Assembly (NCBI GenBank): GCA_027943245.1
Contig: JANDJZ010000031.1
Coordinates: 161,660 to 225,659, forward strand
Reading direction: 5' to 3'
From: Acanthamoeba sp. SK_2022b
Lineage: Eukaryota > Discosea > Longamoebia > Acanthamoebidae
Length of the DNA: 64,000 nt
This document shows positions 12,567 to 24,760 of this stretch, in pieces. Each line of letters starts with the position of its first letter. The first letter of the stretch is position 1. The notes beneath the pieces were generated by a model, which searched no databases, was not told where the DNA came from, and worked only from the letters and a program-made list of their open reading frames with translations. Position numbers and translations under genes: made by a program.

Positions 12567-13196
12567 GCCTCCTCAATCGGCCGTCGATTTACAATTTGTA
12601 AACAATTTATGGATGGACCAAAAATCAGATCGTGCCACCACGGTGCCACGCCAGGAGGTGATACCGTGGCCTTGCTCGCACCGTTGGATGGGGAGTGTGG
12701 TGTTTCAGCAAGCCGCCAAGGCCGAAGAACCGTTGCCCCGCCAGCAAATTAAATTAATTACCGTGAAAAGAAGAAGAACGAACACGACGGAAAGCGAAAC
12801 GAAAAGCAACTAAGGAAACTGTCCACAAAAGTGCCAACCAGATGGTACTTCTTCAGTTGTTGAAGTCTAGGCTCTTGACCAGCAAATGGTGCTTAACTCC
12901 ACACATCATTTTAGATAAGGACTCACCTTGAAGACCAACAGTTCCCACCATCAGCTATGAAGTGGGAATCTTCCTCACTGCTCACCAGGCCAAAAGTAGT
13001 GGTTCATGCTGTAAGTGCTGGATTTGAAGCTGTGCAATGCACTCTTCAGAGTCACATGCCTGAAAATGGTTATAAAAATGATTTTCCGTGGACAATATCG
13101 TCGACCATCATATGGTTTTGGCGGGAGCGGCCCACGTTGCGTTTTGTCCGGCTTGGAGAGAAGCGTTCGTGATCTAGCCTGAGCTGGATAACACCA
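12567..13196. other. divergent intergenic region with a CpG-free islet
   Basis: A 630-bp gap between the diverging Roco and kinase genes, so both promoters should lie here. From about 12,812 to 13,086 there is not a single CpG although both flanks are CpG-rich. Short ORFs here look unlike the neighbours, and I cannot assign a gene. A TTATAAAAAT motif occurs near 13,070, upstream of the rightward kinase gene, and could be TATA-like, but this is weak. Confidence 0.5.
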
Positions 13197-15370
13197 ATGG
13201 AGCCTACCTTTTCGCCGTGGAAGGCCAAGGGCGTGGCAACGCCGAGGAGATGGCTCAGCCAATACACTCAGTGCTCGCCATCGTCTCTGGGTGCCGTAAG
13301 TGGGGGCGGAAAGAAGAAGAAGAAGACCAAACGAGGGGGTGCTCACTCGGACGTGTTTATCGTCCAGTCCACGCGACAACGTGCGCCCGACGAGAAGCGT
13401 CGATTTTATGCCATCAAGCGGCAGGCTCTCATCTCAACGGAAGCTAAGAACAGAGCCGTCCGAGAACAAAAAATCGCTGAAGAACTCAAGAAATTGGTCT
13501 ATCGATCGATGTGCGGCAATTTCGTGCTTCTTCACGATTGGAACTCATGCGAGACATACGCGGAGCCCGGCTTTGCCACGCCTTCTCGAAGTGCATCTGG
13601 GTCTTCGTCCTCGCCTTCACCCAGCAGCGACGCAGCAATGAAGCTGGGCTGGCTCGGTGGAACTCCCACCAAGAGCCCTGCGCCTCGGGGCAAGCGCGGT
13701 AGGTCTGGACTAGACCACGAGAGCCCTGCCAAGTACGAGTTCATGCACTTTGTGCTCGAGTACGGCGAGAAGACTCTCGCCAACTGCCTGAAGGAGGTCA
13801 ACCTCGCCCAATACCGAGAGATCCTTTGGCAGGTACCTTCTCACGCATGACGGGGGGGGGGGGGATGTTGCTCGCTGCTTATCACGTGCCTGTCGTAATG
13901 TCAGGTTCTCTATGCGTTACACGTGGCGGGTAAGACCTTTTCATTTAGCCACTACGGTACCCTCCACTCCCTCCCTCTCGTTCTCCCCTGAGCTGCTGAA
14001 GTGTGGTCTGGCCTGCCTTACGCGTATGTGCGGGTTGCTGATCGCGGTCATCACATAACTCAGACCTCCATCACAAGAACATCCTCCTCTGTTCCCTGCC
14101 GATGGAAAGGGGCTGCTATGTATACTACCACAAGGGAGTGGCCCACTACAACCAAACTTGCATTGTAAAGATTGCTGGTGCGCGCACTTGCTCGCAAACG
14201 TCAGAAACGACGAGATGCATCTCATCAGCTTTTGCTCTTTCTTTCGCGGCTCCAGACTTTGGGCTCAGTCGCATTACCACAGAGGAAGGGGAGGAGCTGT
14301 GCAACACCAAGAACGCCCTTGGGCAAGCTTATTCTCCAGGTACGCGGCAGTGGTGAGCTTGTCCAGCTTGTAGTGCTGCCGGTTCGTCGCTTAACAGCCC
14401 CAAACCTGCCCAATAGGCGTTGATGTGATGAGCGTGGTTGGGTGGCCCTGGAAGAACCTCGATCCCAACAGGGAAGACGATCCTAACTACAAGGTAGTAG
14501 CGACCCATGGTGTTTGGTGAAGCCTCGCCTGCTTTACTCAGCGCAAGGTTCTACGCGTACTTCCAGGAGCTGCAAAGCTTGCGGAAGCTGATGCGCAAGG
14601 GCGTCCGACCAGCTGTTCTCCTCAATCATTCCTTTTTCGCTGCGCTCAAGGAGATGCCGCCGACCTTCAGCCCGGACCGATGCGTCGCTGTCTCCCCCGA
14701 CGGGCTCGAAGGCATTCCAAAGGACCTCCATCCTCGCGCGCTGGCAACCTGCGCGCCACCCACACCCTCCGCGGGTCGGTCATCATCCAGCAGCACTACT
14801 TCGCCCACGGGCGGATTTGTTGTGCCGGCATCGCCCTACCACACCGTGGGCCCATCGGGGCTCAGACGTTCGTTTGTGAAGCCACGGCAGCCCTTCACTC
14901 CCTCTTCTACCGCCAAACTTGCGGACGAGGAGCCGGTCGACTTAAAGGAGAGCGAGCCCACGCCCAAGAGGGCTAGGCGTCCGAGCGAGCCAGCCACACC
15001 CAGCTCATCATTGGAGGAGACCAAGTCGGAGAGCACGCCACCTCAACCAACGGCAGAGGCGAAGAAGGTCCGGTTGGCCAAACGAAAGCGACCGCCGCCA
15101 CCTTCGTTCTCCGCCGCCGATGATTCGAGCAAGGAGAACATGCCCAACCAGGCCCAAGGCTGCGACGAGACTAAGAAGAAGGCCAAACTGAAGGTTGTAG
15201 ATGCACAGCCGGAAGAGCAGCGGGCCAGTGCATCTGCTGATGGTGTCGATGAAGACACGGTGCACCAGCAAGCACGCAGAAGCGCCAGGTCAAGGAGAGC
15301 CGTTTACGCCTTCAGCCCTAGCGCCAAACGCAAAGCCACTTCGTTGCGGCGCAAGGCTGCCACACGATGA
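13197..15370 (+). CDS. divergent protein kinase with basic disordered C-terminal region
   Basis: Six or so exons with GT-AG introns (first donor after 13832). Features in order: a Lys-rich loop; FYAIKRQ supplying the ATP-anchoring Lys; a Ser/Pro insert; FMHFVLEYGEKTLANCL as hinge and alphaD; then the catalytic loop, split by an intron, as VA-DLHHKN. Asp and Asn are kept but His-Arg of HRD is not. DFGLSRI follows, and a helix-F-like GVDVMSVVG. The last exon encodes a tail of more than 250 residues rich in Ser, Pro, Lys and Arg, consistent with a nuclear protein. The subfamily is unclear: DLHHKN recalls the haspin loop DLHxxN, but DFG rather than DYT argues against simple haspin membership. The splice before QELQSLRKLMRKG is inferred. 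Confidence 0.65.
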
Positions 15371-15491
15371 TCTCTTTCACTGGCGAACAACCTTCACGTC
15401 GGTTCACGTTAACCCATCAGTGGCCCAAGAAATAAATAAATTTTATTGACAATTTCTCGGTCTTGGTGACCTTAAGGTAGCTGAGGGTTAA

Positions 15492-16158
<667 letters not shown>

Positions 16159-16310
16159 GCTCTCTGCTATTGCGTTATATACACACGGTCTCTTTGACGC
16201 CCCTTCAACAACACCACTGGAAGTTGGCCATTTTTGCTCGTTGCAAAATCAAATGTCATAACCACCACCGGGGAGGAGTGCAAGGAGACAGTGGCAACTT
16301 TAGTTCTCAC

Positions 16311-17015
16311 TCAACCCAAGGCATCGAGCTGCTCTTGGATGGCCTCCAGTTTGTTGAAAAAGCTATACAGTTCGGCGTGGTTGAACTCCACGTTTACCAT
16401 CTCGTCCGTCGTGCCGTCCTCGTTAACTCCATTTGCGTTGTTGATTCTGAGCTGGAAGATGGCGCTGGGCTGTGGGATGGGATGTTGCTTGCCGGCGTCG
16501 GCTCTCTTCTTGCCGCCTGCCTTCTCGGGTGGCTGTTGCGAGGGGTCTTGCGCGGGAGGCGGAGCGGGCGGCACGACGAGTTGCAATCGCCAGTGGATTT
16601 TGTCTAGATGATGGGGGCTGAGCGAATGCTGCCTTAGTTTATCGAGTAAGCCCTCCCTCTCGTGCTCCCACACGTGCTTGAAGGCAGCCGACTGATCATC
16701 CCCGAGCGATGGCGATGTGAGCGATTGGCCGAGCTCGTTGCCCAGACGGGCAACCGACAGTGAGAAGTAGGCAGCACGTTCGAATATGAAGGAGCAGGAG
16801 TCGATGACCAGCTGCAGCTCGGAAGCGCTGAAGCCGAAGACCTTCTGGAGTTGCTCCTCTTCCGTCGCATTGAAGGGGCGGCTGTTCTTGATGTGAAGCC
16901 CTCGCACAACCCGCGTTAGCAGCTGGACCAACCGTCGCGCCTCGATCTGATTGATAAACCCCACAGCCGTATTGAGCCGTTCACTTTCCGGTATGACCTG
17001 CTTGGCTGCTGCCAT
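16311..17015 (-). CDS. COMMD10: COMM domain-containing protein 10 homologue
   Basis: A single-exon ORF of 234 codons. The N-terminal helical part has LNTAVGFINQIEARRLVQLLTRVVRGLH, the same layout as animal COMMD10 ([24 protein letters not shown], family knowledge). The C-terminal COMM domain shows KIHWRLQLVV, then AIFQLRINN and VNVEFNHAELYSFFNKLEAIQEQLDALG, ending in the family-typical leucine-rich motif. A Pro/Gln/Lys-rich insert sits inside the COMM domain. COMMD10 is a subunit of the Commander complex, which with retriever recycles endosomal cargo. Intronless, unlike most neighbours. Confidence is high because both ends of the protein match the same paralogue. Confidence 0.92.
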   Translation of the reverse strand: MAAAKQVIPESERLNTAVGFINQIEARRLVQLLTRVVRGLHIKNSRPFNATEEEQLQKVFGFSASELQLVIDSCSFIFERAAYFSLSVARLGNELGQSLTSPSLGDDQSAAFKHVWEHEREGLLDKLRQHSLSPHHLDKIHWRLQLVVPPAPPPAQDPSQQPPEKAGGKKRADAGKQHPIPQPSAIFQLRINNANGVNEDGTTDEMVNVEFNHAELYSFFNKLEAIQEQLDALG

Positions 17016-17164
17016 CCTCCTTTTTGATCAAACTGCAGCTTGTGACAATCGGCTGCGTGTACCCTTCTTTCTCTTTTTCCGCGCGCGAGCAAAATCTACG
17101 AAAAAAAGAAAAAAAAAAATTTAACCGTGCCAGGGGCGCCCCAGCCAAGCAGACAGTGAACAAG

Positions 17165-18912
17165 TTACAGTTGATTGACTGTGTCGTGCTGGTGCGAGAA
17201 GATGATGCCGTGATCTTTCTCGAGCTCGCGCAGGATGGGCGCGTAGAGTTCGGGCTGCGTGGGCACGTGGACGCCGATCTTGCCCTTGACCTGTTCGGTG
17301 GCCACCATGCGCGTGGCAACGGCGAGCGGCAGTCCCACGGTCTTGGCCATGGCCGTGCCCGTATCAGTGCCGTCGCCCTTCACCACAAGGCTGCTCTTGG
17401 TCTCCTTGAGCTCGCCTGACCAGTCACACATCGGCCGTGAGGGGAAACCACGCACGCAAGCCGTAACACGAGGGGCAACCACGCACCGTTCTTGTTCGTG
17501 TAGACAAAGTGGTGATACATGACAATCATGTCCTTCTCACCCTCCTGCAGCGCCCACTTCTTCTCGAGGACCTGCTGCAGGACCTGTGCGGGGGTCGCCG
17601 ATTTAAGCGAGATCTTCTGGTCGTCGAACATGCCCAACCTGTGTCGCCCCAACGCGTGGGCGTGTGAGAGATCGGCCAATGAGCAATCGAACACGCGTGG
17701 GGCGTGTGGTCGCGCGCACCATTTGATCTTCCTCATCTCGGGCGAGTTGATGTCGAGGCCGAGGTAGTGGGCCAGCTTGAGCTCAACGGTGTCGTGCGGC
17801 CGGTAGGGAAGGAACGAGTTGAGGAAGTCCCGGTAGGTAAGCGAGTCGGCGTTCTCGATCGTGTAGGTGTCGTCCGTCATGCCGAGCTGCACGAACACAT
17901 TCCACGCAGAGCAGTAGCCCGGCTTACGCAGCGTTCCTGCCATACGAGGGCCACCGGCCGGCGTCAATTGCCCTTTTGATACAGAGCGCGCCCAGGGGAA
18001 CGGCGCCTGCTCAGATGAGCGGGCACGTACCGCGAAGGACGGTGGGGCAGTCGGGGATGCCGTAGATGCCGCGGTAGGAGAGCGAGTCGCGATTGGGGTA
18101 GCCCTCGAAGGTGCCGTGGCCGGGCACGTGGATCTCGTCCGTGCGTCGGAAGAGCTGGTGGTAGGGCACGTACTTGTACTCGCCGTTCTGGAGGTATTGG
18201 CATACGCCCTGCCCGGCCACGACCACGTTGCGCGGGTTCCAGCTGAACTTGTAGCCCCACGGGTTGTCGTCCGACTCGGGCGCCACCAGGCCGCCGGTGT
18301 ACGAGCGGAAAGACTTGAGTTGGCCGCCTTCGCGCTTGATGGCGTCGATGACCTCCATCGCCGACATGTGATCGATGCCCGGATCGAGACCGCATTCCAT
18401 GAGGATGGTGACACCGGCTTTCTTGGCCTGCTCGTCAAAGGGCATGAGCGCGGCCGAATAGGAGGCCGTGACCATGTGCGAGCCTTGCTTCACGCACTCG
18501 GCGGCGACGATTGGGTGCATGAACGCCGGCAGCAGCGACACCACGACGTCGGCGCGCTTGATCTCCTCCTCGCGCTGTCGGATGTCGTTGATGTTGAATC
18601 GGAAGGGTGTGCCGTCGGGGTGGTCCCTCACCTTCCGGCGCGCCGTGTGCTCGTCCTCGTCGCCTACCTTGACAGCCCACCGCTCCTTGGCGGCATTCTT
18701 GAGAAGGTAGTCGATGAGGAAGGACGACGACCGACCGGCGCCCAGCACCAGAATGCTCTTCTTGGCGGGGTCCTTGTGACTCACAATCGCCTCCTTGAGC
18801 GTGGCCACACGTTCCTCGGCAGCCTTGAGCTCGGCTTTGAGCGCGCCAATGTCGTCGGCCTTTTGCCACGTGCCCGTAGACGTAGAAAGCAAACAACGCT
18901 GCTGTCCGCTCA
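17165..18912 (-). CDS. saccharopine dehydrogenase-like oxidoreductase
   Basis: Four exons run leftward from ATG 18912 to the stop at 17165. The N-terminal region has a Rossmann nucleotide-binding motif KSILVLGAGRSSSFLIDYLL, followed by ADVVVSLLPAFMHPIVAAECV, GSHMVTASY, then the active-site region TILMECGLDPGIDHMSAM. The central and C-terminal parts read GYKFSWNPRNVVVAGQG, GIYGIPDCPTVLRG, LRKPGYCSAW and a closing GKIGVHVPTQPELYAPIL. This is the layout of saccharopine dehydrogenase (glutamate-forming, LYS9/AASS C-terminal half), which interconverts saccharopine with aminoadipate semialdehyde plus glutamate in lysine metabolism. The first 15-20 residues (QRCLLSTSTGT) could be a mitochondrial presequence. 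No fused lysine-ketoglutarate reductase half is seen upstream. Confidence 0.9.
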
Positions 18913-19372
18913 TGGCGTGCAGCGCGCGGCTGGTGCTCGCCCTTGTCAATCTACAAAGCGTGCAAGGTTAACGCCTCTTATAATAAATATTATATCTAAG
19001 TACTGTAATCGGATGTTTAAGTCCGACAAAACCGTCATGCAATCGACCACGACCACACTCAGCTTCATCTTGGCCACAAAGGCGCCGGATGAGCTGCTCT
19101 TTTCGAGGAATTTGTGTAGGAGGCGACGGAAGTGAGGTACCTGCGCATAAACATGGCTCTGTACGTGATGTCGTGTGGACAAAGAAGAAGGGGTCCTTCG
19201 GGGTCACCGGTGCTGGAGCTGAGCGGGGCACGCCGTGTTGCGAGATACTGACCGTGCAAGGGCACAAGCAATAACCTGTTGTGGGAAAAATAAAATAAAA
19301 ACACTTTTCTTTCCTCCAAGGAGAGAAAAGCACCCCGCGCTTCACGTTTTCTTGATTTATCACATACACACC
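18913..19372. other. divergent spacer between saccharopine dehydrogenase and LAMTOR4
   Basis: A 460-bp region holding the two divergent promoters. An AT-rich stretch near 18,975-19,020 stands out. ORFs crossing it on either strand are short and overlap the flanking UTRs; I do not support any as a gene. Confidence 0.4.
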
Positions 19373-19953
19373 ATGGTATGCCTTTGCCACGCTCCAAGTA
19401 TATAGCACGGCCGTTTTAACAATTTTTTATATCTATTTATATTGGGTTCTTGCAGGAGGACAATCTCAACGATGTGGAGGGACAAGTGGGCACCCTCAAG
19501 CTTAATCTTGACGGCTCTGTCGTCTCGGTGCGTTCAAAGCGTTGCCCTCCCTTCCTTCCAAACACGCAATCCCTTGTTACCAAGCCCTGCCTAATCGCAA
19601 CAATTCCGAAGTCGTCTGGCGATTTGGCGGACGATCCCGACCTGCCGAACATCATCGTGAGCTTGTTGCAGGACGTGAACGCCATTGTCAAGAACTCCGG
19701 CAAAGAGTCTCCCTTCAAGAGGCTCACCGGTACCTTCCCTTCCCTGCCCCTTCTCTGCAACGCGCGTGTCTGTGTCTCGGTGGCTTGGCCCATGGGACGA
19801 CCTTTCTTTCTCGTGTGGCCATTGCCTGCCCTCTCCCTCTTATGTGTACTGCGTTCGCTCACCCTGATGATGTGATTCACAGTGGCATTCTCGCAATCGT
19901 CGTTCGTGGTGACCATCGCCAACGGCAAGATCTACGTGGTCAAGAAGAGGTGA
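19373..19953 (+). CDS. LAMTOR4: Ragulator complex subunit LAMTOR4
   Basis: Four exons: 19373-19375, 19456-19527, 19612-19729 and 19883-19953. The first exon is just the ATG, followed at once by a GTATGC donor. Joined, they give 87 residues. The body reads VEGQVGTLKLNLDGSVVS, then SSGDLADDP, then SPFKRLTVAFSQSSFVVTIANGKIYVVKK. This matches human LAMTOR4 in motif order ([38 protein letters not shown], family knowledge) and length (99 aa). LAMTOR4 is a roadblock-type subunit of Ragulator, which anchors Rag GTPases and mTORC1 to lysosomes. The start exon is inferred, but phase, length and consensus all agree. Confidence 0.88.
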
Positions 19954-20121
19954 GGCTGCGAGCACCGCACATCGCGAAATAGCAAGCTGCCTCGCGTCCA
20001 CTGAGGAGGCCAGCCGCGCCATCTCGAGGGAAAGGGAGGTTATTTAATTAGGGAGGACAAGCTAATAAATACGCGTTAACTGCTGACGGCTTCGCACACG
20101 AGACATCGCCCGACCAGCGCA

Positions 20122-21512
20122 TCAGACGCGCTTCTTTGCGTGGCCGACGAAGCCCTTCATGCCATCGTAGGCGCCCAGAAGACTCGCAAGCCGGTCCAGG
20201 AGCCACGTGGGGGCCAGGAAGCGCAGCAAGAAGACGAGCCAGAACTTGTACCGGATGAGCACCACTTCATCGCGCATCAGGATGGCCTCTATGATCTGCT
20301 GCGCCACCCAGGCCTGCTTGAGCACCGGGAACATGATGCGGCTGTACCACGGCACTGTCACTCCCGAGAACATTCCTTCCCGCCGCGCAAGTACGGCAGC
20401 CACTGCGGTAAGCGAGGGCCCGAAACACGGAGGAGAGGTCTTGAGAGCGTGGTGAGGTACCTGTGTCGATGTGGTAGGGACATACGAGGGTGGTGCAGAC
20501 GTTGCTTCCTTCACTCTTCAGTTCCATCCGCAGGCACTCGGTGAATCCAAACACCGCGAACTTGCTCGCCGAGTAGTCGGTCAGCTGCGCTCCACCAAAG
20601 ACGCCTGGCCATTCATGAACCGTCCAACAACATGAGCTCATGTGTGTTGCACACGCCACGTGTGCGCAGATCCACTACACAAGATGCCTACCGAGCACTG
20701 AACCGATGTTGACGATGTGGCCAGAGTTGCGTTGCTTCATGGAGGGAAGGAAAGCCTTCACCGTCCAGAAGGGAGCCAGCGTGTTCACGGCGAGCGTGCG
20801 CAAAACCTCTTCATCGGTGGTCTCGAGGATGGGCTTTCCGCTCACCACTCCCGCATTGTTGATCAACACATCCTGCCACCACACCATCACCACATGAGCT
20901 GCTCTCCACCACCAGTGGGGAGTGGTAGAGTGATGCGTACGAGGGGCCCTATCTCCTTGGCGACCTCCTTGGCGACATCGTAGATGACGCGTTTGTTGGT
21001 GAGGTCCACGAGGTACGTGTGCACCCTCTCTTTCAGCTCTTCCTCTGCAGAGGAAGGGCAGCGGATCCGTCACACCGGTGAGCCACAGCACAGAGGAAAA
21101 AAGGGGAGGAAAAAGTTTTCAAGTCGTATTAGAGGACACCTACCGAGACACCCAAAGATTGGGAAGAGACATATGGCGGAGATGGCGGTGTACCTGCACT
21201 GCGGAGGCCTGCCTCGTCGATATCCCAGAGCACGACGACGGCACCGAGGGCGTGCAGTTGCTGCGCAAGGTGGCGGCCCAGCCCGTTCGCTCCCCCGGTG
21301 ACCAGCACTACACGGCCCCGCAGCTGGGCTCTCCTCCGCCGCATGAGCGCCCACCGCACGAGCGTAACCAGCACCGCGAGGGCAAGACCGACGAGGGCAA
21401 GACCGACGACGGCCACCTGTACCCACGCTCGCGTAGTTGGCGCCAGCGCCGTGCGCCACCACCGCTCCGCTGCCGTGACCTGCTGTGTTGTTGGCCACAC
21501 CGTCCACCCCAT
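20122..21512 (-). CDS. membrane-anchored short-chain dehydrogenase/reductase (retinol dehydrogenase type)
   Basis: Five exons run leftward. A hydrophobic anchor ([21 protein letters not shown]) is followed by the NAD(P)-binding [13 protein letters not shown]. Then come [41 protein letters not shown] and the catalytic YSASKFAV, with Ser in the IGS strand, then VCPYHIDTG. The C-terminal part has a further hydrophobic stretch ([18 protein letters not shown]). This matches SDR family 16C/RDH10-like enzymes, ER-bound oxidoreductases acting on retinoid, steroid or fatty alcohol substrates. All catalytic residues (Asn, Ser, Tyr, Lys) are visible. The substrate cannot be read from sequence. Confidence 0.88.
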
Positions 21513-21722
21513 TGCCTTTACTCAGCGCTCCTGTGTGTGTGGTGGTAGCACTGGCTTGGTCGACGTGCGCGACTGCGTGGTGATACACCCGCCAATGACG
21601 TCAGCCGCCATGACGTCGGCACTTAAGGTTTCGGTGTGTCGGGCCCTTCGCTTGATTTGTGACACTCAGCTAGCTGGCCGGCCTCCGGAGGATATAACGG
21701 GAGTGGGTGCCGGGGCTTGAAC

Positions 21723-22804
21723 ATGGCGGAAGGCGACTTCATGGACGCGCCGTTTGCGCGCACGATAGCGGTGGGAGTGGCTTGGAATTGGTTCTGCACG
21801 ATCTATGGGCGGGGCACTTTTGCTCACGTTACCTTCACTCTTCTCTCAATTTATTCCGTTGGCATCCCTCTTGCTATCTTTGGTACCCCTTGCTGCATTT
21901 CTTTATTCAGATTTTTGACACAAAAAGAAGATCGAGGTAGAATTTAAATTTAAATAAATTTAAATAAATAAAATATCAAATATAATGCATTCAGAATACT
22001 GTTCGTGCGCAGGTTTCCTCTTTGACTGCTGTTACAAGAGGAAGGGACCCAAAGCCAAACTCTTCCTCTCTGGACTCTGGCGCGTTGTCTTCCTCATTTT
22101 TATTCAGGGTACGCGCGCCTGTCAAGCACACAGCCAGCCCGTGTGTACGCGCGTGCTCACGTGGTGTCTGTCCAGTGGTGCATCTGGAGTGTGGTCAGTA
22201 CCTGCTGCAGAAGGACTTGGCCAACGCACAGGCCTACTGCGACTCCTTTGTGACACCACTTGAGCAGTACAAAGTGGAGACAGGCACTTATCCCACACGC
22301 CTCTCCCTCCTACCATTCTACGCTGAGCAGAAGAAGGCAGCGGCCAACAAAACAATCAGTACGACATGAACCACCCATTGGGCGCAGCTTCGCATGCGTG
22401 AGGCCTGTCTAAATGGCAAGTGTCTGTACACAGGCATACCGTGGCTGCTCAAGGAGGCTGTAAAGGAGACCTCGGATGGTGATGATGTGCAGTTCTATTT
22501 GGCGGACAGTACTGGGAGTAGCTTCAGCTTTCGCTTTGATGACCCAGCAGACATTGGTGGCCAGCACTATGTCTACCACAGCTCGTCAGCTGAGTGGCGC
22601 CTTGTCGATGCCAACAATAAAACCACCAGCATTCCTTATTCCTTTTTCCAACTGAGGGGAATGTGTTTATGGAGGCCACGAACGAACGCGCGCTGTCGGG
22701 CACACCTGGCAGAGCCCACTCGAGTGCGTCCTCGTCGACAGCTTCTCTCAAACAAAAACAACACTCAAGTGATGTGTCCAAGGTACACCACCAGTCAGTC
22801 TTAA
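21723..22804 (+). CDS. multi-pass membrane protein with a soluble C-terminal domain, unknown
   Basis: Exon 1 (MAEGDFMDAPFARTIAVGVAW) ends in TTTG before GTACCC and joins to FLFDCCYKRKGPK, giving two or three hydrophobic segments (LLSIYSVGIPLAIF, LSGLWRVVFLIFIQ). The next exon gives VVHLECGQYLLQKDLANAQAYCDSFVTPLEQYKVETGTYPTRLSLL, superficially like the pseudopilin/GspG layout (helix, then xxYPTxLxxL). A last exon carries KCLYTGIPWLLKEAV and FSFRFDDPADIGGQ. The join after KTIST could not be made in phase with a canonical donor, so the model has one unresolved intron. The 3' end overlaps the stop of the convergent ABC gene by 3 bp and may really lie earlier. I do not recognise the family. Confidence 0.5.
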
Positions 22805-24712
22805 AGGTCCTCTCTCCTGTCCTTCCCCTTCTCATCCTCGTCGTCGGTTTCCACACCGGCGCTGCTGGTGGGTATGTCGAGTTCGTCGTCTGCGTCGCCA
22901 CGCGCCAGCTGGCGAGTGGCCAGCTTGAGGTAGAGACCTAACACACCACAGCGTCAGGCGGCAATCGTCAAAAAAAGAGGGAAGCGTGGCCAAGCGCATA
23001 CCCTTCTTGGCAAGGAGGGCCTTGTGGGTGCCCTGCTCGGCGACCTCACCCTTGCTGAGAACGAAGATGACGTCCGCATTTCGCACCGTGCTGAGGCGAT
23101 GCGCAATAATGAACGACGTGCGTCCCACCATCAGCTTATCTAGCGCCTGCTGCACAAGCGCCTCACTGCCAAAGAAGGAGGTCAAGGTTTTGTGAGCTTA
23201 TTAATCGGAGGTGAACGCTTGTGCAGCAGGAATGGTTTACCTCTCCGTGTCGAGCGCCGAAGTGGCCTCATCGAGCAGGAGAATCTTGGGGTTTTTGAGC
23301 ACTGCCCTCGCGATGGCCACACGCTGTTATGAAGAGAGCACGACACCATACAATAAGTGGGCCACGTGAGCTCTCCAAGGTATTTTCGCTACTGCGCAGA
23401 CAAGCCACAAGGGTCGAACCTGCTTCTGTCCGCCGCTGAGCGCGATGCCCCTCTCGCCGACCAGGGTGTCGTAGCCGCTGGGCAGGCCCGTGATGAAGTC
23501 GTGGGCATTGGCTGGTACAGCGAAGAGTGAGCCAGAGGCCACGCTTTGAGCGCCAAACGATCCCGGGAAAGGAGAGCGTGGTACCGGCTTTGGCCGCCTC
23601 GATGACCTCGGCGTCAGTGGCGTCGTCCTTGCCGTACATGATGTTCTCCTTGATCGAACCGCTGAACAGGATGGGCTCCTGAGACACGATAGCCACCTGG
23701 CGGTGGTACCACTTGGGGTCGAGTTCCCGGAGGTCCACACCATCGATCAGCACCTGGCCGCCTTCCGGATCGTAGAAACGTTCGACCAGCGCGAAGATCG
23801 TCGACTTGCCGCTGCCTGATTCGCCCACCTTCCCAATTGGAAACCACCGCGCCATGAGCAACACGCAAGGGTAAGTTCATACTGTTGGCTGTCGTGGGTT
23901 ACCAGGGCGACAGTTTGGCCGGGCCGTGCGGAAAGCGAGAGCTCGTTGAGAACGACGGCGTCACGCGTGGGGTACTTGAACTGGATCTTGCTAAGATCGA
24001 CTTGACCGTTGATTCTCTCGAGCCTACGCCCGCCCGTGTGCGGGATCTGAGGCGTCCGTTCCACGATCTCCGCGATCATGGCAAAGGCCGCCTTCGTTTT
24101 GAACACCTGCATAGCCCGCAGCATCCCAAACGTTCAGACGAAGGCAAGGCCAGTCGGGGAGGGGAACGGGAAAGGTGGAAATACCTCGGGCAGCTGGTTG
24201 AGAGCTTGCGAGATACCGATGACGGCGAAGAGCATCATACCGAACACGGAGATGACCTCGCCAAGTGTGATCTTGCCGTCCTCGACTTGGAAGGCGCCAT
24301 AGCTTTGCACTCACGGTCAAGGCGCAATACAACGAGTCCAGCCATCCTCCCTCTCTTTCAACCGAACAAACGCGCGGAATGGGGGGGGGGAGGAAAGGAT
24401 ACAAGAAAGCCAGAGCAGCTGCAGCCCAGATGCTGGTCATTCGCGCAAGCATAAACGGGTAAGCACAGACTTGAGTAGACCATGGGCTGGGTGGGAAGGA
24501 CGAACCAGCCGGTAACCAAGCCGAGACTAAGACCCTGCGCGCCGGCCTTGGCATATCCGACTTTGAGGATACCTTGGACCGCCTTCTCGAATCGGTTGAC
24601 TTCCTTCTTCTCGGCCGCAAAGGAGCGAACGGTTCTGAAGTTGGTGATGACCTGCACTCACCGCGCATCAAGTTATAGGGGAGGGAGAGAGAGAGAGAGA
24701 GTGTGTGTGTGT

Positions 24713-24760
<48 letters not shown>

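Noticed and set aside
11386..12813. 475-codon plus-strand frame antisense to the Roco N-terminus
   Set aside because: Low-complexity Ser/Glu/Phe mirror of the Lys/Glu coiled-coil exon on the other strand; it covers coding exon and intron alike and has no domain.
18116..19135. 339-codon plus-strand frame over saccharopine dehydrogenase
   Set aside because: Antisense shadow of a well-supported enzyme in high-GC DNA.
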